From: Polyangiaceae bacterium
Lineage (GTDB): Bacteria; Myxococcota_A; Polyangia; Polyangiales; Polyangiaceae
Reading direction: 5' to 3'
Assembly (NCBI GenBank): GCA_020633235.1
Contig: JACKEA010000002.1
Coordinates: 310,001 to 374,000 of the forward strand
Length of the DNA stretch: 64,000 bases
Positions 1 to 8,121 of this stretch are shown one piece after another (within the stretch, counting starts at the first letter, position 1; the number at the start of each line of letters is the position of its first letter). The notes beneath the pieces are model-generated. The model was given only the letters and a program-made list of their open reading frames with translations, did no database searches and was not told where the DNA came from. A program made the position numbers and the translations under genes.

Positions 1-1046
1 TTCCTCTCCAGCGCGTCGAGCAGCGCGCTCAGATGCCGCTCCGTCGTGGTGCGCCCGAGCTCCGCGAGCTCCCACTCGAGGGTCGCCTTCACGGTGGCGT
101 CCTGGGGCGAGAGCTTCTCCGCTCGGCGCACCAGCGCCACCGCGTCCTTGCTGGTCGAGAGGGTGCGCGTGAGCGCCTCCCCGCCCACCGTCACCCGCAC
201 GGTGAGCGAACGCCCGAGCTCCTTCTCGGCGACCTCGGGCAAACGCGCCGACAAGGGATAGACCCCTGCCGCGTTCAGCGGCAAGGAACCGAGCGCCACT
301 TCGTAGAGCGGCTTGCCCCCGTCCACCGAGACCTCCGCTTTGATTTTGGTGTCGGCCCGCCGCGGAACCCCGCGGGGAGCCTTCACGGACACGACCGGCG
401 CGTAGCCGTCGCGATCCAGCCCGGACGTCACGTCGAGGGACACGAGCTTCTGCCATGCGCGACTCTCGTCGTCGGCGTCGGTGCCCGGCAGGCTCACGCG
501 CACGTCGCGGGGCGGCGCGAGATCCCGCGCGCCGAGCAGGCGCGCCTCCACCGCGAACCACTGTCCCGGGTGGGTGAGCCGGATCACCACGTCGCTGTCG
601 CCCTTCGGCACGCTCACTCGTATGGCGTCCCAGGAGTAGTGGCGGAGGTGGGGCTCGTCACGAGCGAACACCTGCTTGCCGGCGACGCTCACGCGCACCG
701 CTCCGTCCGCCGACAAAAGCAGCCACCCGTCGAAGGGTCGCTCCGCGGAGAGCTTCGCCCCCAAGAACGCCACGCCGCCGCCGGTTCGGCCGAGTCCGAG
801 CTGCTTGCCGAGATCGAGCGCGCCGGGCGCCTCCGCCAGCAGTCGCCAGCGCGCCCCCAGAGCGGACTGCCCCGCGCGGGGCGACAGCTGACCGAGCGGT
901 TGCTTGTCCGCGGCAGCGCTCGACACGGGGCCCGCCAAGAGCCACGCGCCCAAGCTTCCGTCCGCTCCCGGAGCCAGGGTGATCTCTGCGTGCGCCGCGC
1001 CGCCCACCAACGTGACGGCGACAGTGAGCGGCGCGCTCCGGATCAC
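1..1046 (-). CDS. Exported protein of unknown function, cut by left edge
   Basis: Only the first 348 residues are inside the window; the gene continues past position 1. The start is a GTG that overlaps the TGA of the upstream gene (GTGA, 1043-1046), so it is probably translationally coupled as third gene of a three-gene operon. Residues 1-20 (ending GGAAHA, then EITLAP) form a Sec signal peptide with an AxA cleavage site, so the product is exported. The following ~270 residues look beta-rich (for example VRVSVAGKQVFA), and from about residue 300 the sequence turns helical and TPR-like (AEKLSPQDA). Large exported myxobacterial proteins of this layout sometimes carry DUF3857/transglutaminase domains, but the visible part does not prove that. 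Function unknown. Confidence 0.75.
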   Translation of the reverse strand, partial: MIRSAPLTVAVTLVGGAAHAEITLAPGADGSLGAWLLAGPVSSAAADKQPLGQLSPRAGQSALGARWRLLAEAPGALDLGKQLGLGRTGGGVAFLGAKLSAERPFDGWLLLSADGAVRVSVAGKQVFARDEPHLRHYSWDAIRVSVPKGDSDVVIRLTHPGQWFAVEARLLGARDLAPPRDVRVSLPGTDADDESRAWQKLVSLDVTSGLDRDGYAPVVSVKAPRGVPRRADTKIKAEVSVDGGKPLYEVALGSLPLNAAGVYPLSARLPEVAEKELGRSLTVRVTVGGEALTRTLSTSKDAVALVRRAEKLSPQDATVKATLEWELAELGRTTTERHLSALLDALER

Positions 1047-1483
1047 GCCTGACCGTGTGCGAGAACGCGCGGACCGTCGCGGAACATGATGCTGACCTTG
1101 CCGTCGTCTAGCACTTCCACGACGTACCCTTCACCGAACTTCTTGTGGTTCACGAGCTGATCGGGAGCGAAGGACTTGTCCATCGAGTAGCGAACGAACG
1201 CGTCGTTGGCCTGGCCGGCGATACGGCCCTCCCACTCGCTCACGCGCTCCGCTTCCGCCTTGGCCTTCTGAGTCACGCGCTGCGCGGCCGTCCCGGCCGT
1301 GCGCCGCGTCTTGGTCGTCTTCTTCTCCGAAGCCGGCGCGCGGTAGTTGTGCTCGGAGTTGCACGTGAGACAGATCACTCGCTTGGGCCTGCCGTCCACC
1401 ATCGCCACGATGCGATGACCGAGGTCCATTCGGCAGCGTGTACACCAAGAATCGATTTCACTTCCTGCAGTCAGGGGCTTCAC
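1043..1483 (-). CDS. Zinc-ribbon protein with tudor-like tail
   Basis: A 146-residue cytoplasmic protein with a GTG start overlapping the upstream stop (GTGA, 1480-1483). The N-terminus holds two cysteine pairs, C14-x2-C17 and C38-x2-C41, a typical zinc ribbon. A basic, Lys/Thr-rich linker (about 52-80) and a helix follow. The C-terminus (about 110-146) has the pattern VNHKKFGEGYVVEV, then VSIMF, then G, which resembles the small beta-barrel (tudor/CarD-like) tail found in UvrD/PcrA and related RNA-polymerase-binding proteins. A nucleic-acid or polymerase contact is therefore plausible but inferred. It overlaps both neighbours by 4 bp, so the three genes are one translational unit. No specific name is assigned. 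Confidence 0.85.
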   Translation of the reverse strand: MKPLTAGSEIDSWCTRCRMDLGHRIVAMVDGRPKRVICLTCNSEHNYRAPASEKKTTKTRRTAGTAAQRVTQKAKAEAERVSEWEGRIAGQANDAFVRYSMDKSFAPDQLVNHKKFGEGYVVEVLDDGKVSIMFRDGPRVLAHGQA

Positions 1484-1956
1484 GGCTTCTCCTCGTCGTC
1501 ATTCCCCTCCGGAACCGAAGCAGGAGCTTCGGTCTCGTCCTCGAGCTTGTCCTTCTTGATGCGCACTTTGGATCGTACGTCGGGCCGCGGCGGACCACCC
1601 GCCTTGGCATCGTTCGGGATGAACCGAACCTCGGTTTTTATCTCGAACGACAGCATCGTCAAAACCTTCGCCATCTCTTCGGAGAAGTTCGTGTGATCGA
1701 GGAAGTCGCGGATCTCCTTGGCGACGACGCGGTAGAGCCCATTCTTGGTCTCGTCGATCTGCGCGAGGATGAGCGCGAGCGCCTCCTTCGGGAGCTTCAT
1801 CTCCCGTACGAACTCTCGGACGTTCTCCGGCCCCTCGCTGATCTTCTCGTAGCCCGCTTCCATCAAGCGCTTGATGACCTCGGGGAGGATGCGCTCGAGG
1901 CGGCGCCGTTCACGCTCGTGTTCTTCGGGCTCCGAAGGCGGACGTTCGGTCGTCAC
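1480..1956 (-). CDS. Conserved helical cytoplasmic protein
   Basis: A 158-residue protein, taken from a GTG at 1956; longer in-frame starts would overlap the divergent lipoprotein gene. After a charged N-terminus (about 1-22) comes a helical domain (RRLERILPEVIKRLMEAGYE and on to about residue 120) with amphipathic heptad spacing and the segment KEIRDFLDHTNF, vaguely like phasin or granule-associated proteins. The last ~40 residues are a disordered, acidic/basic tail ending EEKP. There is no signal peptide or membrane segment. It is first in an overlapping operon with the zinc-ribbon gene and the exported protein. I cannot name the function; the phasin similarity is only by eye. Confidence 0.8.
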   Translation of the reverse strand: MTTERPPSEPEEHERERRRLERILPEVIKRLMEAGYEKISEGPENVREFVREMKLPKEALALILAQIDETKNGLYRVVAKEIRDFLDHTNFSEEMAKVLTMLSFEIKTEVRFIPNDAKAGGPPRPDVRSKVRIKKDKLEDETEAPASVPEGNDDEEKP

Positions 1957-2042
1957 GCCGCCGGAACTACCCTGGCGCAACGCGTCAGTCAAATGCCCCG
2001 GCTTGGCCGGGATGATACGTGGCGTGGTATGGCTCCGGACCG

Positions 2043-2654
2043 ATGGGGCCGTCGCTACGGTTGATTGGGCTGCTGGGGCTGGCCGCGCTCGGCTGCTCCC
2101 GAAATGAGACGCCCGCGCCCACGCCGGCCACGTCCTCCGCGCCGATGGCTCCGGCGGCGAGCCGAGCCCCCCCTGTCCTGCAGTCTGCGACCGCGACGCC
2201 GGCACCGGAAGACGCCGGAGCGGACGTGCAGGTGGCGCCCGTTGGCGGCAACTGGCTCCGTTGCTACGCGGGCTTTCGCCCGCGCACCGATCCCAAGCTC
2301 GACGTCCTCCGGTTGGGCCTCGCCTGCGGGCCGTCGAACGGGATGCGCAAGGTCGCGGACGTCCAGGAGGCGAAGCTTCGGGACGGGGGCCCCGGCCGAG
2401 AGCACCGCTGGACCGCCGAGCCCGGCGACTGCTACCGGATCTTCGCCGTGGGGGAGCCGAGCGTGGAGGACCTCGACGTGGAGGTGCTGTCGCCCCGTGG
2501 CCGTCGCATCGCCTTCGACACCAGCGACGACCGCTGGCCGGTGGTCAAGCCCGATGGGCCCTTCTGCGTGGCCGAAGGCGGCGAGTATCGGGCCCGCGTG
2601 CACGCGCAGCGCGGCGCCGGATCCTACGCCATCGAAATCTGGCGCTTACGCTGA
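2043..2654 (+). CDS. Lipoprotein of unknown function
   Basis: A 203-residue lipoprotein. From the ATG at 2043 the signal peptide is LRLIGLLGLAALGC, with the lipidated Cys at 18; an in-frame GTG at 2019 would add eight residues before it. A disordered Pro/Ala/Thr linker follows (about 20-70). The folded part contains two to four cysteines (LRCYAGF, LGLACG, GDCYRIF, GPFCVAEGG), probably disulfide-bonded, and a beta-rich end (EYRARVHAQ, YAIEIWRLR) that looks like a jelly-roll or PPC-type fold. It is divergent from the 1480-1956 operon and 44 bp upstream of the aminopeptidase gene. Role unknown; exported and probably periplasmic or outer-membrane attached. Confidence 0.8.
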   Translation: MGPSLRLIGLLGLAALGCSRNETPAPTPATSSAPMAPAASRAPPVLQSATATPAPEDAGADVQVAPVGGNWLRCYAGFRPRTDPKLDVLRLGLACGPSNGMRKVADVQEAKLRDGGPGREHRWTAEPGDCYRIFAVGEPSVEDLDVEVLSPRGRRIAFDTSDDRWPVVKPDGPFCVAEGGEYRARVHAQRGAGSYAIEIWRLR

Positions 2655-2686
2655 ACCCCCCGGTCGCGGCGGGGCAGCGGTTGCAC

Positions 2687-2692
2687 TATAGA
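2687..2692 (+). promoter_or_regulatory. Possible -10 element for leaderless transcript of the aminopeptidase gene
   Basis: TATAGA ends six bases before the ATG at 2699. No Shine-Dalgarno sequence lies between them and no clear -35 is seen. If this is the -10 box, the transcript would start at or next to the ATG. It is one of four similar cases in the window (also 19403, 21612 and 44965). Confidence 0.35.
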
Positions 2693-2698
2693 GCCCAG

Positions 2699-3994
2699 AT
2701 GACCGTGGACTTTGGAGCGCGCCGCCAGCGCGTGCTCGAAGAATTGGGCTCGGCGTGCATGGTGATCGCGTCCACGCCGGTCGCCCTTCGCAACAACGAC
2801 GTCGAGCACGCCTACCGGCAGGACTCGGACCTCTACTACCTGACCGGCTTCGACGAGCCCGAGAGCGTGCTGGTGCTGCGGAGCTCCGAACCCCGCACGG
2901 TGCTGTTCGTCCGGCCGCGCGATCCGGAGCGCGAGGTGTGGGACGGCGCCCGCGCTGGGGTGGACGGCGCAGTCGCGGACTTCGGCGCGGACCAGTCCTT
3001 TCCCATCGCGGAGCTCTCGGAAAAGCTCCCAGACCTGCTCGAGAACACCAGCCGCCTCTACTACCGGCTCGGTCGGGACCGCGCCTTCGACGGCCGGGTG
3101 CTCGACGCCATCGCCAAGGTTCGGGGCCGCGCGAAGCTCGGGAGGTGGTGGCCCACGGAAATCGTGGACGCCGGCACGGTGCTGCACGAGATGCGCACCA
3201 TCAAGAGCAAGGACGAGCTCGCCCTCATGCGGCGCGCGGTGGAGATCACGGCCGAGGGACACACTGCCGCCATGGCCGCGACCCGTCCCGGTATGCACGA
3301 GTTCGAGGTGGAGGCGTTGCTCCGTTCGGTGTTCCGCAAGCACGGCTCGGAACGGCACGCCTACGAGCCCATCGTCGGCTCCGGCCCCAACGCCACCGTG
3401 CTCCACTACCACAAGAACGATCGCCAAATGGAAGATGGCGATCTGCTGCTCATCGATGCGGGCTCGGAGTACGGCTACTACGCCTCGGACGTCACCCGCA
3501 CTTTCCCGGTGAACGGCAAGTTCAGCGAGCCGCAGCGTGAGATCTACGAGATCGTGCTGGCGGCGCAGCTCGCGAGCATCGAGCGCACTCGCCCGGGAGC
3601 CACGCTCGAAGAAGTCCACGACGCCAGCGTGCGCGTGATCGCCGAGGGCCTGCTCCGCCTGGACATCCTGTCCGGCACGCTGGACGAGATCCTCGAAAAG
3701 CAGAGCTACAAGCCCTACTACATGCACCGCACGAGCCACTGGCTCGGCATGGACGTGCACGACGTGGGCATGTACTTCATCGAGGGCAAGGCCCGCCCAC
3801 TGGCGCCGGGCATGGTCATCACGGTGGAGCCGGGCATCTACATCAATGCCGCGGCCACCGAAGTTCCCGAGCGCTATCGCGGCATCGGCGTCCGCATCGA
3901 GGACGACGTGTTGGTCACCGCCGAGGGGCCCAGCGTCCTGAGCGAAGCCATCCCCAAGACCGTCGACGACGTCGAGCGGGCTTGCAGCGCCTGA
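2699..3994 (+). CDS. pepP: Xaa-Pro aminopeptidase (aminopeptidase P, M24B)
   Basis: A 431-residue cytoplasmic metalloprotease that removes N-terminal residues preceding proline. The aminopeptidase-P N-terminal domain covers about 1-150 (RQDSDLYYLTGFDEPES is typical). The pita-bread catalytic domain covers about 175-420. All five dinuclear-metal ligands are present: D253 (LIDAGSE), D264 (SDVTRTF), H347 (SHWLG), E377 (TVEPGIY) and E401 (RIEDD). Length and motifs match the family. The ATG at 2699 was chosen because the conserved N-domain starts there; an upstream extension would run through the lipoprotein gene. The next gene starts 17 bp downstream, but its product is unrelated. Confidence 0.95.
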   Translation: MTVDFGARRQRVLEELGSACMVIASTPVALRNNDVEHAYRQDSDLYYLTGFDEPESVLVLRSSEPRTVLFVRPRDPEREVWDGARAGVDGAVADFGADQSFPIAELSEKLPDLLENTSRLYYRLGRDRAFDGRVLDAIAKVRGRAKLGRWWPTEIVDAGTVLHEMRTIKSKDELALMRRAVEITAEGHTAAMAATRPGMHEFEVEALLRSVFRKHGSERHAYEPIVGSGPNATVLHYHKNDRQMEDGDLLLIDAGSEYGYYASDVTRTFPVNGKFSEPQREIYEIVLAAQLASIERTRPGATLEEVHDASVRVIAEGLLRLDILSGTLDEILEKQSYKPYYMHRTSHWLGMDVHDVGMYFIEGKARPLAPGMVITVEPGIYINAAATEVPERYRGIGVRIEDDVLVTAEGPSVLSEAIPKTVDDVERACSA

Positions 3995-4011
3995 CCCGAA
4001 CCCTCGAGATC

Positions 4012-4605
4012 ATGCGCAAGGCGGCCACGGCGTTCGGGGCACTGTGTCTGCTGCTCGCCACGCCGGCGAGCGCGGAGCCCGAGAGCGAGCTCCAGCTGCC
4101 GCCGCAAGGCACCTACGTACACCTGCTGGGTGCCGTGTCCATCGGCCGCGGCCTGCGCTTCAACAACCCGTACCGCTTGGCGACCCCGCTCGGGAACGAC
4201 GCCGAGAGCTTGTCCCTGTCGGCCACGTACCTGGATCTTGCGGCCACGGCCGCATTCGGCGATCCGAACGGGCTCCAGCACGGCGGCTCCATCCACCTGT
4301 CGAGCGCGCTCAGCGGCATCCCGCAAGAAGTGGCGACGCCCTCCTACGTGGCCCTCTTGCGGCTGCCGCCGCGCTTCATCACCTACGGCCGGGCGGGGGT
4401 GCCCATCGTGCTGGAGCCGGACGCCACCTTCGGCCTGGAAGCGGCGCTGGGCGGGGCGGTGCTGATCACCGGCGGTCTGGGTGTGACGGCGGAGCTCGTC
4501 GGCAGCGTGTTCTACGGCGCCGCGACGCAAGAGGTCGACGTCACCACCATTCCCATGCTGTCGCTGCAGATCGGCGCGTTGATCGACTACGAGGTGCTGC
4601 CATGA
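4012..4605 (+). CDS. Exported, probably outer-membrane-associated protein
   Basis: A 197-residue protein with a clear Sec signal peptide from the ATG at 4012 (MRKAATAFGALCLLLATPASA, cleaved before EPES). The mature part is rich in alternating hydrophobic/small residues (SLSLSATYLDLAATAAFG, LEAALGGAVLITGGLGVTAE), the look of a small beta-barrel or periplasmic beta protein. There are no cysteines in the mature part and no lipobox. It is first in a run of four overlapping genes (next start ATGA at 4602). Its partners are a cysteine-rich exported protein, a lipoprotein and a DUF2238 membrane protein, so an envelope role is likely, but none is demonstrated. Confidence 0.85.
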   Translation: MRKAATAFGALCLLLATPASAEPESELQLPPQGTYVHLLGAVSIGRGLRFNNPYRLATPLGNDAESLSLSATYLDLAATAAFGDPNGLQHGGSIHLSSALSGIPQEVATPSYVALLRLPPRFITYGRAGVPIVLEPDATFGLEAALGGAVLITGGLGVTAELVGSVFYGAATQEVDVTTIPMLSLQIGALIDYEVLP

Positions 4606-4991
4606 GTCGGGGACCGAAACCGCTGACGCTGTTGCTGGCGGCCATCGCCGCGATCTTCTGCGCCGCGCCCACCCCCGGAGACGTGGGCGGCTGCGGCCAG
4701 GATCCGCAGATCCTCGACGCGCCGACCTTCTTCGCCAACAAGAAGGCACGGGACTGCCGCCAGTGTCAGAAGTGCGGCCTCACCACTCAGTCGTGCCGGG
4801 ACGCGTGTGACACCACCGTTCCCTACGACACCGAGTTCCCCGAAGATTGCGTTCCGTTGGTGCACGACGGCGAGGTGTGCCTCCGCGCGCTGCTCTACGC
4901 TTCGTGCGACGACTACGTGGGCTACATGGACGACGCGGCGCCCACCACCGCCAGCGAGTGCAACTTCTGTCCGCCCCGAGGCGGCAATTGA
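4602..4991 (+). CDS. Small cysteine-rich exported protein
   Basis: A 129-residue protein whose ATG overlaps the previous stop (ATGA, 4602-4605). It has an N-terminal hydrophobic segment (TLLLAAIAAIFCAAPT). Twelve cysteines are present in total; ten lie between residues 52 and 123, including DCRQCQKCG, SCRDAC, DCVP, SCDD and ECNFC. That density suggests several disulfide bonds outside the cytoplasm rather than a zinc site, although metal binding is not excluded. A lipid anchor at C20 or C31 is possible but the lipobox is poor. It is translationally coupled on both sides in the four-gene cassette. No family recognised. Confidence 0.85.
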   Translation: MSRGPKPLTLLLAAIAAIFCAAPTPGDVGGCGQDPQILDAPTFFANKKARDCRQCQKCGLTTQSCRDACDTTVPYDTEFPEDCVPLVHDGEVCLRALLYASCDDYVGYMDDAAPTTASECNFCPPRGGN

Positions 4992-5953
4992 AGCGTGCTC
5001 TGCTCCTCGCGCTGCTGGCCAGCGGCTGCAGCGGTCAGCTGCTCGCCAACGCCGGCGACTGGGACGCTTACCGTCGGGTGCGAACCTCCACCAGCGTGGA
5101 GGAGCGCCTCAGCCATAGCCAGAACTACCTCGCGGGCCAACCGAAGGGCCGCTATCGGGACGAGGTGAAGGCCTGGTACGACGAAAGCGAGACGCGCTAC
5201 TTCGAACACGCTCGAAAGACACGCTCCGGCCTGCTCGAGTACTTGGAGATCCTGCCCCGCGGTCCGCACGCCAAGGCCGCTCGCGAGCGTCTGGCGGAGC
5301 TGGATCTTGCTCGCAAGTACGAAAAGCGCCGGGAGGAGCGTCTCAGCGAAGAAGCGGGCGCGCTGCTCGAGAAGCTCTCGGACGCAGACGCCCTGCGCAA
5401 GACTGTGGTGCGCGAGATTGGGCTTTGGTCCAAACAGCTCGCCAGCATCCGGAGCTTCGGGGATCGCACCTCGGCTCTCCCCCACGAGCTCATCTATCAC
5501 TTCCGCCTCGAGCCGCCGGAAGGGCATTGCGCCAGCGGCCACTGCAAGAAATCCGTGGGGCTCGACTACGCCATCCCGGATTCCGGCCGCCTGCGCGCCC
5601 GCAAGGTGGTGTTCGACGTGGTGCTGGAGCTCGAGCAGGGCGGCGTGAGCTCTGCCACGGTCACCGGCCCGGAGCTGTGGAGCCGCGTCGGAGAGGCCGC
5701 CGGGCTCGACGCCGTGAAGCCGAACGATGCTCAGGTGCGCACCGAAGCCATCGCGCGCTCGGTGCAGATCGTGTCCGGCGCCATCGAGCCCGTGCTCCCG
5801 GCGTCGCGCTGCGCGCGGGACGCCGTGGGCGCGCTGGTGCTCGCGCGACAGTGCGACGGCGTGCGCTTCGAGATGCTGGCCGCGACGGCACCGGGCGAGG
5901 AAGATCGCATCCGGGTCGTGCCCGCGCCGGACCAACAAGAGAAGCCGGAATGA
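4988..5953 (+). CDS. Lipoprotein with helical repeat region, TTG start
   Basis: A 321-residue lipoprotein. The only start that yields a signal peptide is the TTG at 4988, which overlaps the previous TGA (TTGA, 4988-4991). It gives KRALLLALLASGC with lipidated C14. Residues about 30-150 are charged and helical with TPR/half-TPR spacing (RYRDEVKAWYDESE, AKAARERLAELDLARKYEKR). The C-terminal ~170 residues are mixed alpha/beta with a CASGHC motif and a segment (RARKVVFDVVLELEQ) like a ligand-binding or bactofilin-like sheet. It is coupled to the next gene by ATGA at 5950. Function not recognised; membrane-anchored in the periplasm. Confidence 0.85.
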   Translation: MKRALLLALLASGCSGQLLANAGDWDAYRRVRTSTSVEERLSHSQNYLAGQPKGRYRDEVKAWYDESETRYFEHARKTRSGLLEYLEILPRGPHAKAARERLAELDLARKYEKRREERLSEEAGALLEKLSDADALRKTVVREIGLWSKQLASIRSFGDRTSALPHELIYHFRLEPPEGHCASGHCKKSVGLDYAIPDSGRLRARKVVFDVVLELEQGGVSSATVTGPELWSRVGEAAGLDAVKPNDAQVRTEAIARSVQIVSGAIEPVLPASRCARDAVGALVLARQCDGVRFEMLAATAPGEEDRIRVVPAPDQQEKPE

Positions 5954-6573
5954 AGCGACAAGACCGACTGCCCGCGGCGCTCCTCGCGCTCTTGGCCCTG
6001 CTGTGCCTGGCGACGGGCTACGCGCCGCCGGCGGGGCGGCTGAACTGGGCGCTGGAGGTAGTGCCGGGGCTGTGCATCGTGGCGGTGCTGGGGGCGGCGT
6101 ACCGGCGCTTTCGCATGTCGAGCTTCGTGTACGTGTGCGTGTTCTTGCACGTGTGCATCCTGATCTACGGCGGCTACTACACCTATGCCGCCACGCCCCT
6201 CGGTAACTGGGCGAAGGACCACTTTCATCTCGCTCGCAACCACTACGACCGCGTGGGCCACGTGGCCCTCGGGTTCTTTCCGGCGTTCATCGGCCGCGAG
6301 GTGCTGTTGCGAACGTCGCCCCTGGTGCGCGGCAAGTGGCTGTTCTTCATCGTGTGCAGCGTCTGTCTGGCCATCGGCGCCTTCTGGGAGCTGCTCGAGT
6401 GGTGGACCACGCTGATCGTGGCGGGGGACGTGGGGACGGCGTTCCTCGGCAGTCAGGGCGACCCCTGGGACGCGCAGTGGGACATGTTCCTGGCGCTGGT
6501 GGGCGCCGTGGTGGCCCTCGCCACGCTCTCCAGAGCGCACGACCGATCGATGGCCCGCGTCAGCGACGCCTAG
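5950..6573 (+). CDS. DUF2238 (YjdF-type) integral membrane protein
   Basis: A 207-residue protein with five to six predicted membrane helices. The family signature is clear: GGYYTYAATPLG, then NHYDRVGHVALGFFPAF, then FWELLEWW, then GDPWDAQWDMFLALVGA, with conserved acidic and aromatic residues at membrane interfaces. These motifs define DUF2238, whose biochemical role is unknown. The ATG overlaps the previous stop (ATGA). It is the last gene of the four-gene cassette, and its 3' end overlaps the convergent pseudouridine synthase gene by 14 bp. Confidence 0.9.
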   Translation: MKRQDRLPAALLALLALLCLATGYAPPAGRLNWALEVVPGLCIVAVLGAAYRRFRMSSFVYVCVFLHVCILIYGGYYTYAATPLGNWAKDHFHLARNHYDRVGHVALGFFPAFIGREVLLRTSPLVRGKWLFFIVCSVCLAIGAFWELLEWWTTLIVAGDVGTAFLGSQGDPWDAQWDMFLALVGAVVALATLSRAHDRSMARVSDA

Positions 6574-7369
6574 CCGTCTTCTTCTTCTTCTTCGCGGGTC
6601 GAGGGCGCTTGGGAGCTTCGGGAGCTCGGGCAGCGCGCACGCTCTTGGGCACGCCGTAGGTCTTCTTGAGCAGCACCAGCTCGTCGGTGGAGAGGGGCCG
6701 CCAATCCCCCGGCCGCAAGCCCTCGCCGTCGACCCCGGCGTACTGCACGCGCGAAAGGCGCATCACCGGGAATCCTGCCGCGTCTCCCAGGCGGCGCACC
6801 TGGCGGTTGCGTCCTTCGCGGAGCGTGAGCTCGAGCCAGGTCTTGTCGCCCTCCACCCTGAGGCGGCGCACCTCCGCGGGTACGGTGCGGCGGCCATCGA
6901 TCTCGATGCTCTGGCGTAAGCGCTCGAGCCCGGCGTCGTCCACCACGCCGCGCACCTTGGCCACGTACACCTTGGGCACCTTGCGGCGCGGATGCGCCAG
7001 CGCCGCGGCGGTCTCGCCGTCGTTGGTCAAAAGCAGCACGCCACTGGTGTGGAAATCGAGGCGCCCCACCGGCACCACACGAGCGCCCGCACCCCGCACC
7101 AGCTCTCGCACCGTGGGGCGGCCCTCCGGATCGGAGAGGGTGCACATCACGCCGCGAGGCTTGTGCAGCACGATGTACACCGGTGCTTCGGCGTGGACCC
7201 GGCGGCCGTCCACCTCCACGCGCTCGCGGCGCGCGTCCACTTTGCTGCCGAGCTCGGTCACGACGCGACCGCCGACCTTCACCCGACCTGCGGCGATCAG
7301 CTCCTCCGCCTTGCGCCGGGAGGCGATCCCCGCGCGAGCGAGGACCTTCTGCAAGCGCTCGCCGCTCAC
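6560..7369 (-). CDS. rluB: 23S rRNA pseudouridine synthase, RluB/RsuA family
   Basis: A 269-residue enzyme that converts a specific rRNA uridine to pseudouridine. It has an N-terminal S4 RNA-binding domain (about 1-60, LQKVLARAGIASRRKAEELI) and a RsuA/RluB/RluE catalytic domain with nucleophile D105 in VGRLDFHTSGVLLLTNDG. REGRNRQVRRLGDAAGFPV near the end is also typical. A Lys/Arg-rich tail (about 245-269) probably adds rRNA affinity. The GTG start overlaps the stop of the upstream lipoprotein gene (GTGA, 7366-7369). RluB rather than RsuA is favoured by the S4 form and length, but the target base cannot be read from sequence. Confidence 0.92.
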   Translation of the reverse strand: MSGERLQKVLARAGIASRRKAEELIAAGRVKVGGRVVTELGSKVDARRERVEVDGRRVHAEAPVYIVLHKPRGVMCTLSDPEGRPTVRELVRGAGARVVPVGRLDFHTSGVLLLTNDGETAAALAHPRRKVPKVYVAKVRGVVDDAGLERLRQSIEIDGRRTVPAEVRRLRVEGDKTWLELTLREGRNRQVRRLGDAAGFPVMRLSRVQYAGVDGEGLRPGDWRPLSTDELVLLKKTYGVPKSVRAARAPEAPKRPRPAKKKKKTARRR

Positions 7370-8121
7370 CGATTCCGCGGGCTGACGTAGGCGTCCGTCA
7401 CGCCCGCGTCGCTCGGCTCCGTCGCGCCCCCATCGGCCTCCGCCGCAGCTTCCGCTTTCTCTTCCTCTTCACGCTCCTTCAGCGCTTCGAGGCGAGCCTG
7501 CTCTTCGTCCCGATCCCAGCGATCCACGTGACCATCGAAATCGAGGTCCATCCCCATGCGCTGGAGATGCCCCTTGTCGTAGATCTCCCACACGTCGGCC
7601 TTGCCGTCGTAGTTGCGATCCCGCTGCACGCGGCTGAGCTTCCCGTCCACGTAGTAACGGGTCTCGTCCGGACGCCCGTCGCCGTTCTCGTCCACCTGCA
7701 CCTTGGACATACGGCCGCGAGAGAAGGTGATCCAGGTATCCACGCGACCATCGAAGTCGGAGTCCGCCTGCTCGTAGAGCGCATCGCCCTTGTCGGTGTA
7801 GGTGCGCACCACGTCCTTCACGCCATCCAAGTTGGTGTCCACCTCGCGGCAGAGCAGCACCTTGCGGGCGTCTTCGCCCTCACCCACGATGGCGTACACC
7901 CGGCGGATGTTCGGCTGCACCGCGCCAGGGCCGGTGGTCTCGATCACCTCGCGGTCCGTGCGGCCCTTGAAGTCGCAACGAGAGCGGTCGTCCCCGCCGT
8001 GCAAGTCCACGGCGCGATCTTGCGTGGGCGCCTTGGCCTTGGGCGGCTCGCTGCCGCCGCAAGCGACGAAGAAGCCGAGCACGACCCCTGAAAGCCCCAC
8101 AGTGCGAACCAGCAGGCTCAC
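7366..8121 (-). CDS. Lipoprotein with calcium-binding-type Asp repeats
   Basis: A 251-residue lipoprotein with GTG start overlapping the upstream stop (GTGA, 8118-8121). The signal peptide ends in FFVAC (C21). The core (about 85-200) has five regularly spaced Asp-rich loops: DTNLDGVKD, DSDFDGRVD, DENGDGRPD, DRNYDGKAD and DLDFDGHVD. This is the DxDxDG pattern of EF-hand-like/thrombospondin-type-3 repeats that bind Ca2+. Each loop is followed by a short strand (TWITF, RYYVDGK, WEIYDKG). The C-terminus is a coiled, acidic Glu/Lys/Ala tail. It is evidently a paralogue of the gene upstream. Likely a surface or periplasmic Ca-stabilised protein; partner unknown. Confidence 0.9.
   Translation of the reverse strand: MSLLVRTVGLSGVVLGFFVACGGSEPPKAKAPTQDRAVDLHGGDDRSRCDFKGRTDREVIETTGPGAVQPNIRRVYAIVGEGEDARKVLLCREVDTNLDGVKDVVRTYTDKGDALYEQADSDFDGRVDTWITFSRGRMSKVQVDENGDGRPDETRYYVDGKLSRVQRDRNYDGKADVWEIYDKGHLQRMGMDLDFDGHVDRWDRDEEQARLEALKEREEEEKAEAAAEADGGATEPSDAGVTDAYVSPRNR

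Noticed and set aside
33..1052. 339-codon open frame on the plus strand
   Set aside because: It lies antisense to the minus-strand exported protein. The plus-strand translation is Arg/His-rich without any motif, as expected for an antisense frame in GC-rich DNA, while the minus strand has a signal peptide and a coupled start.
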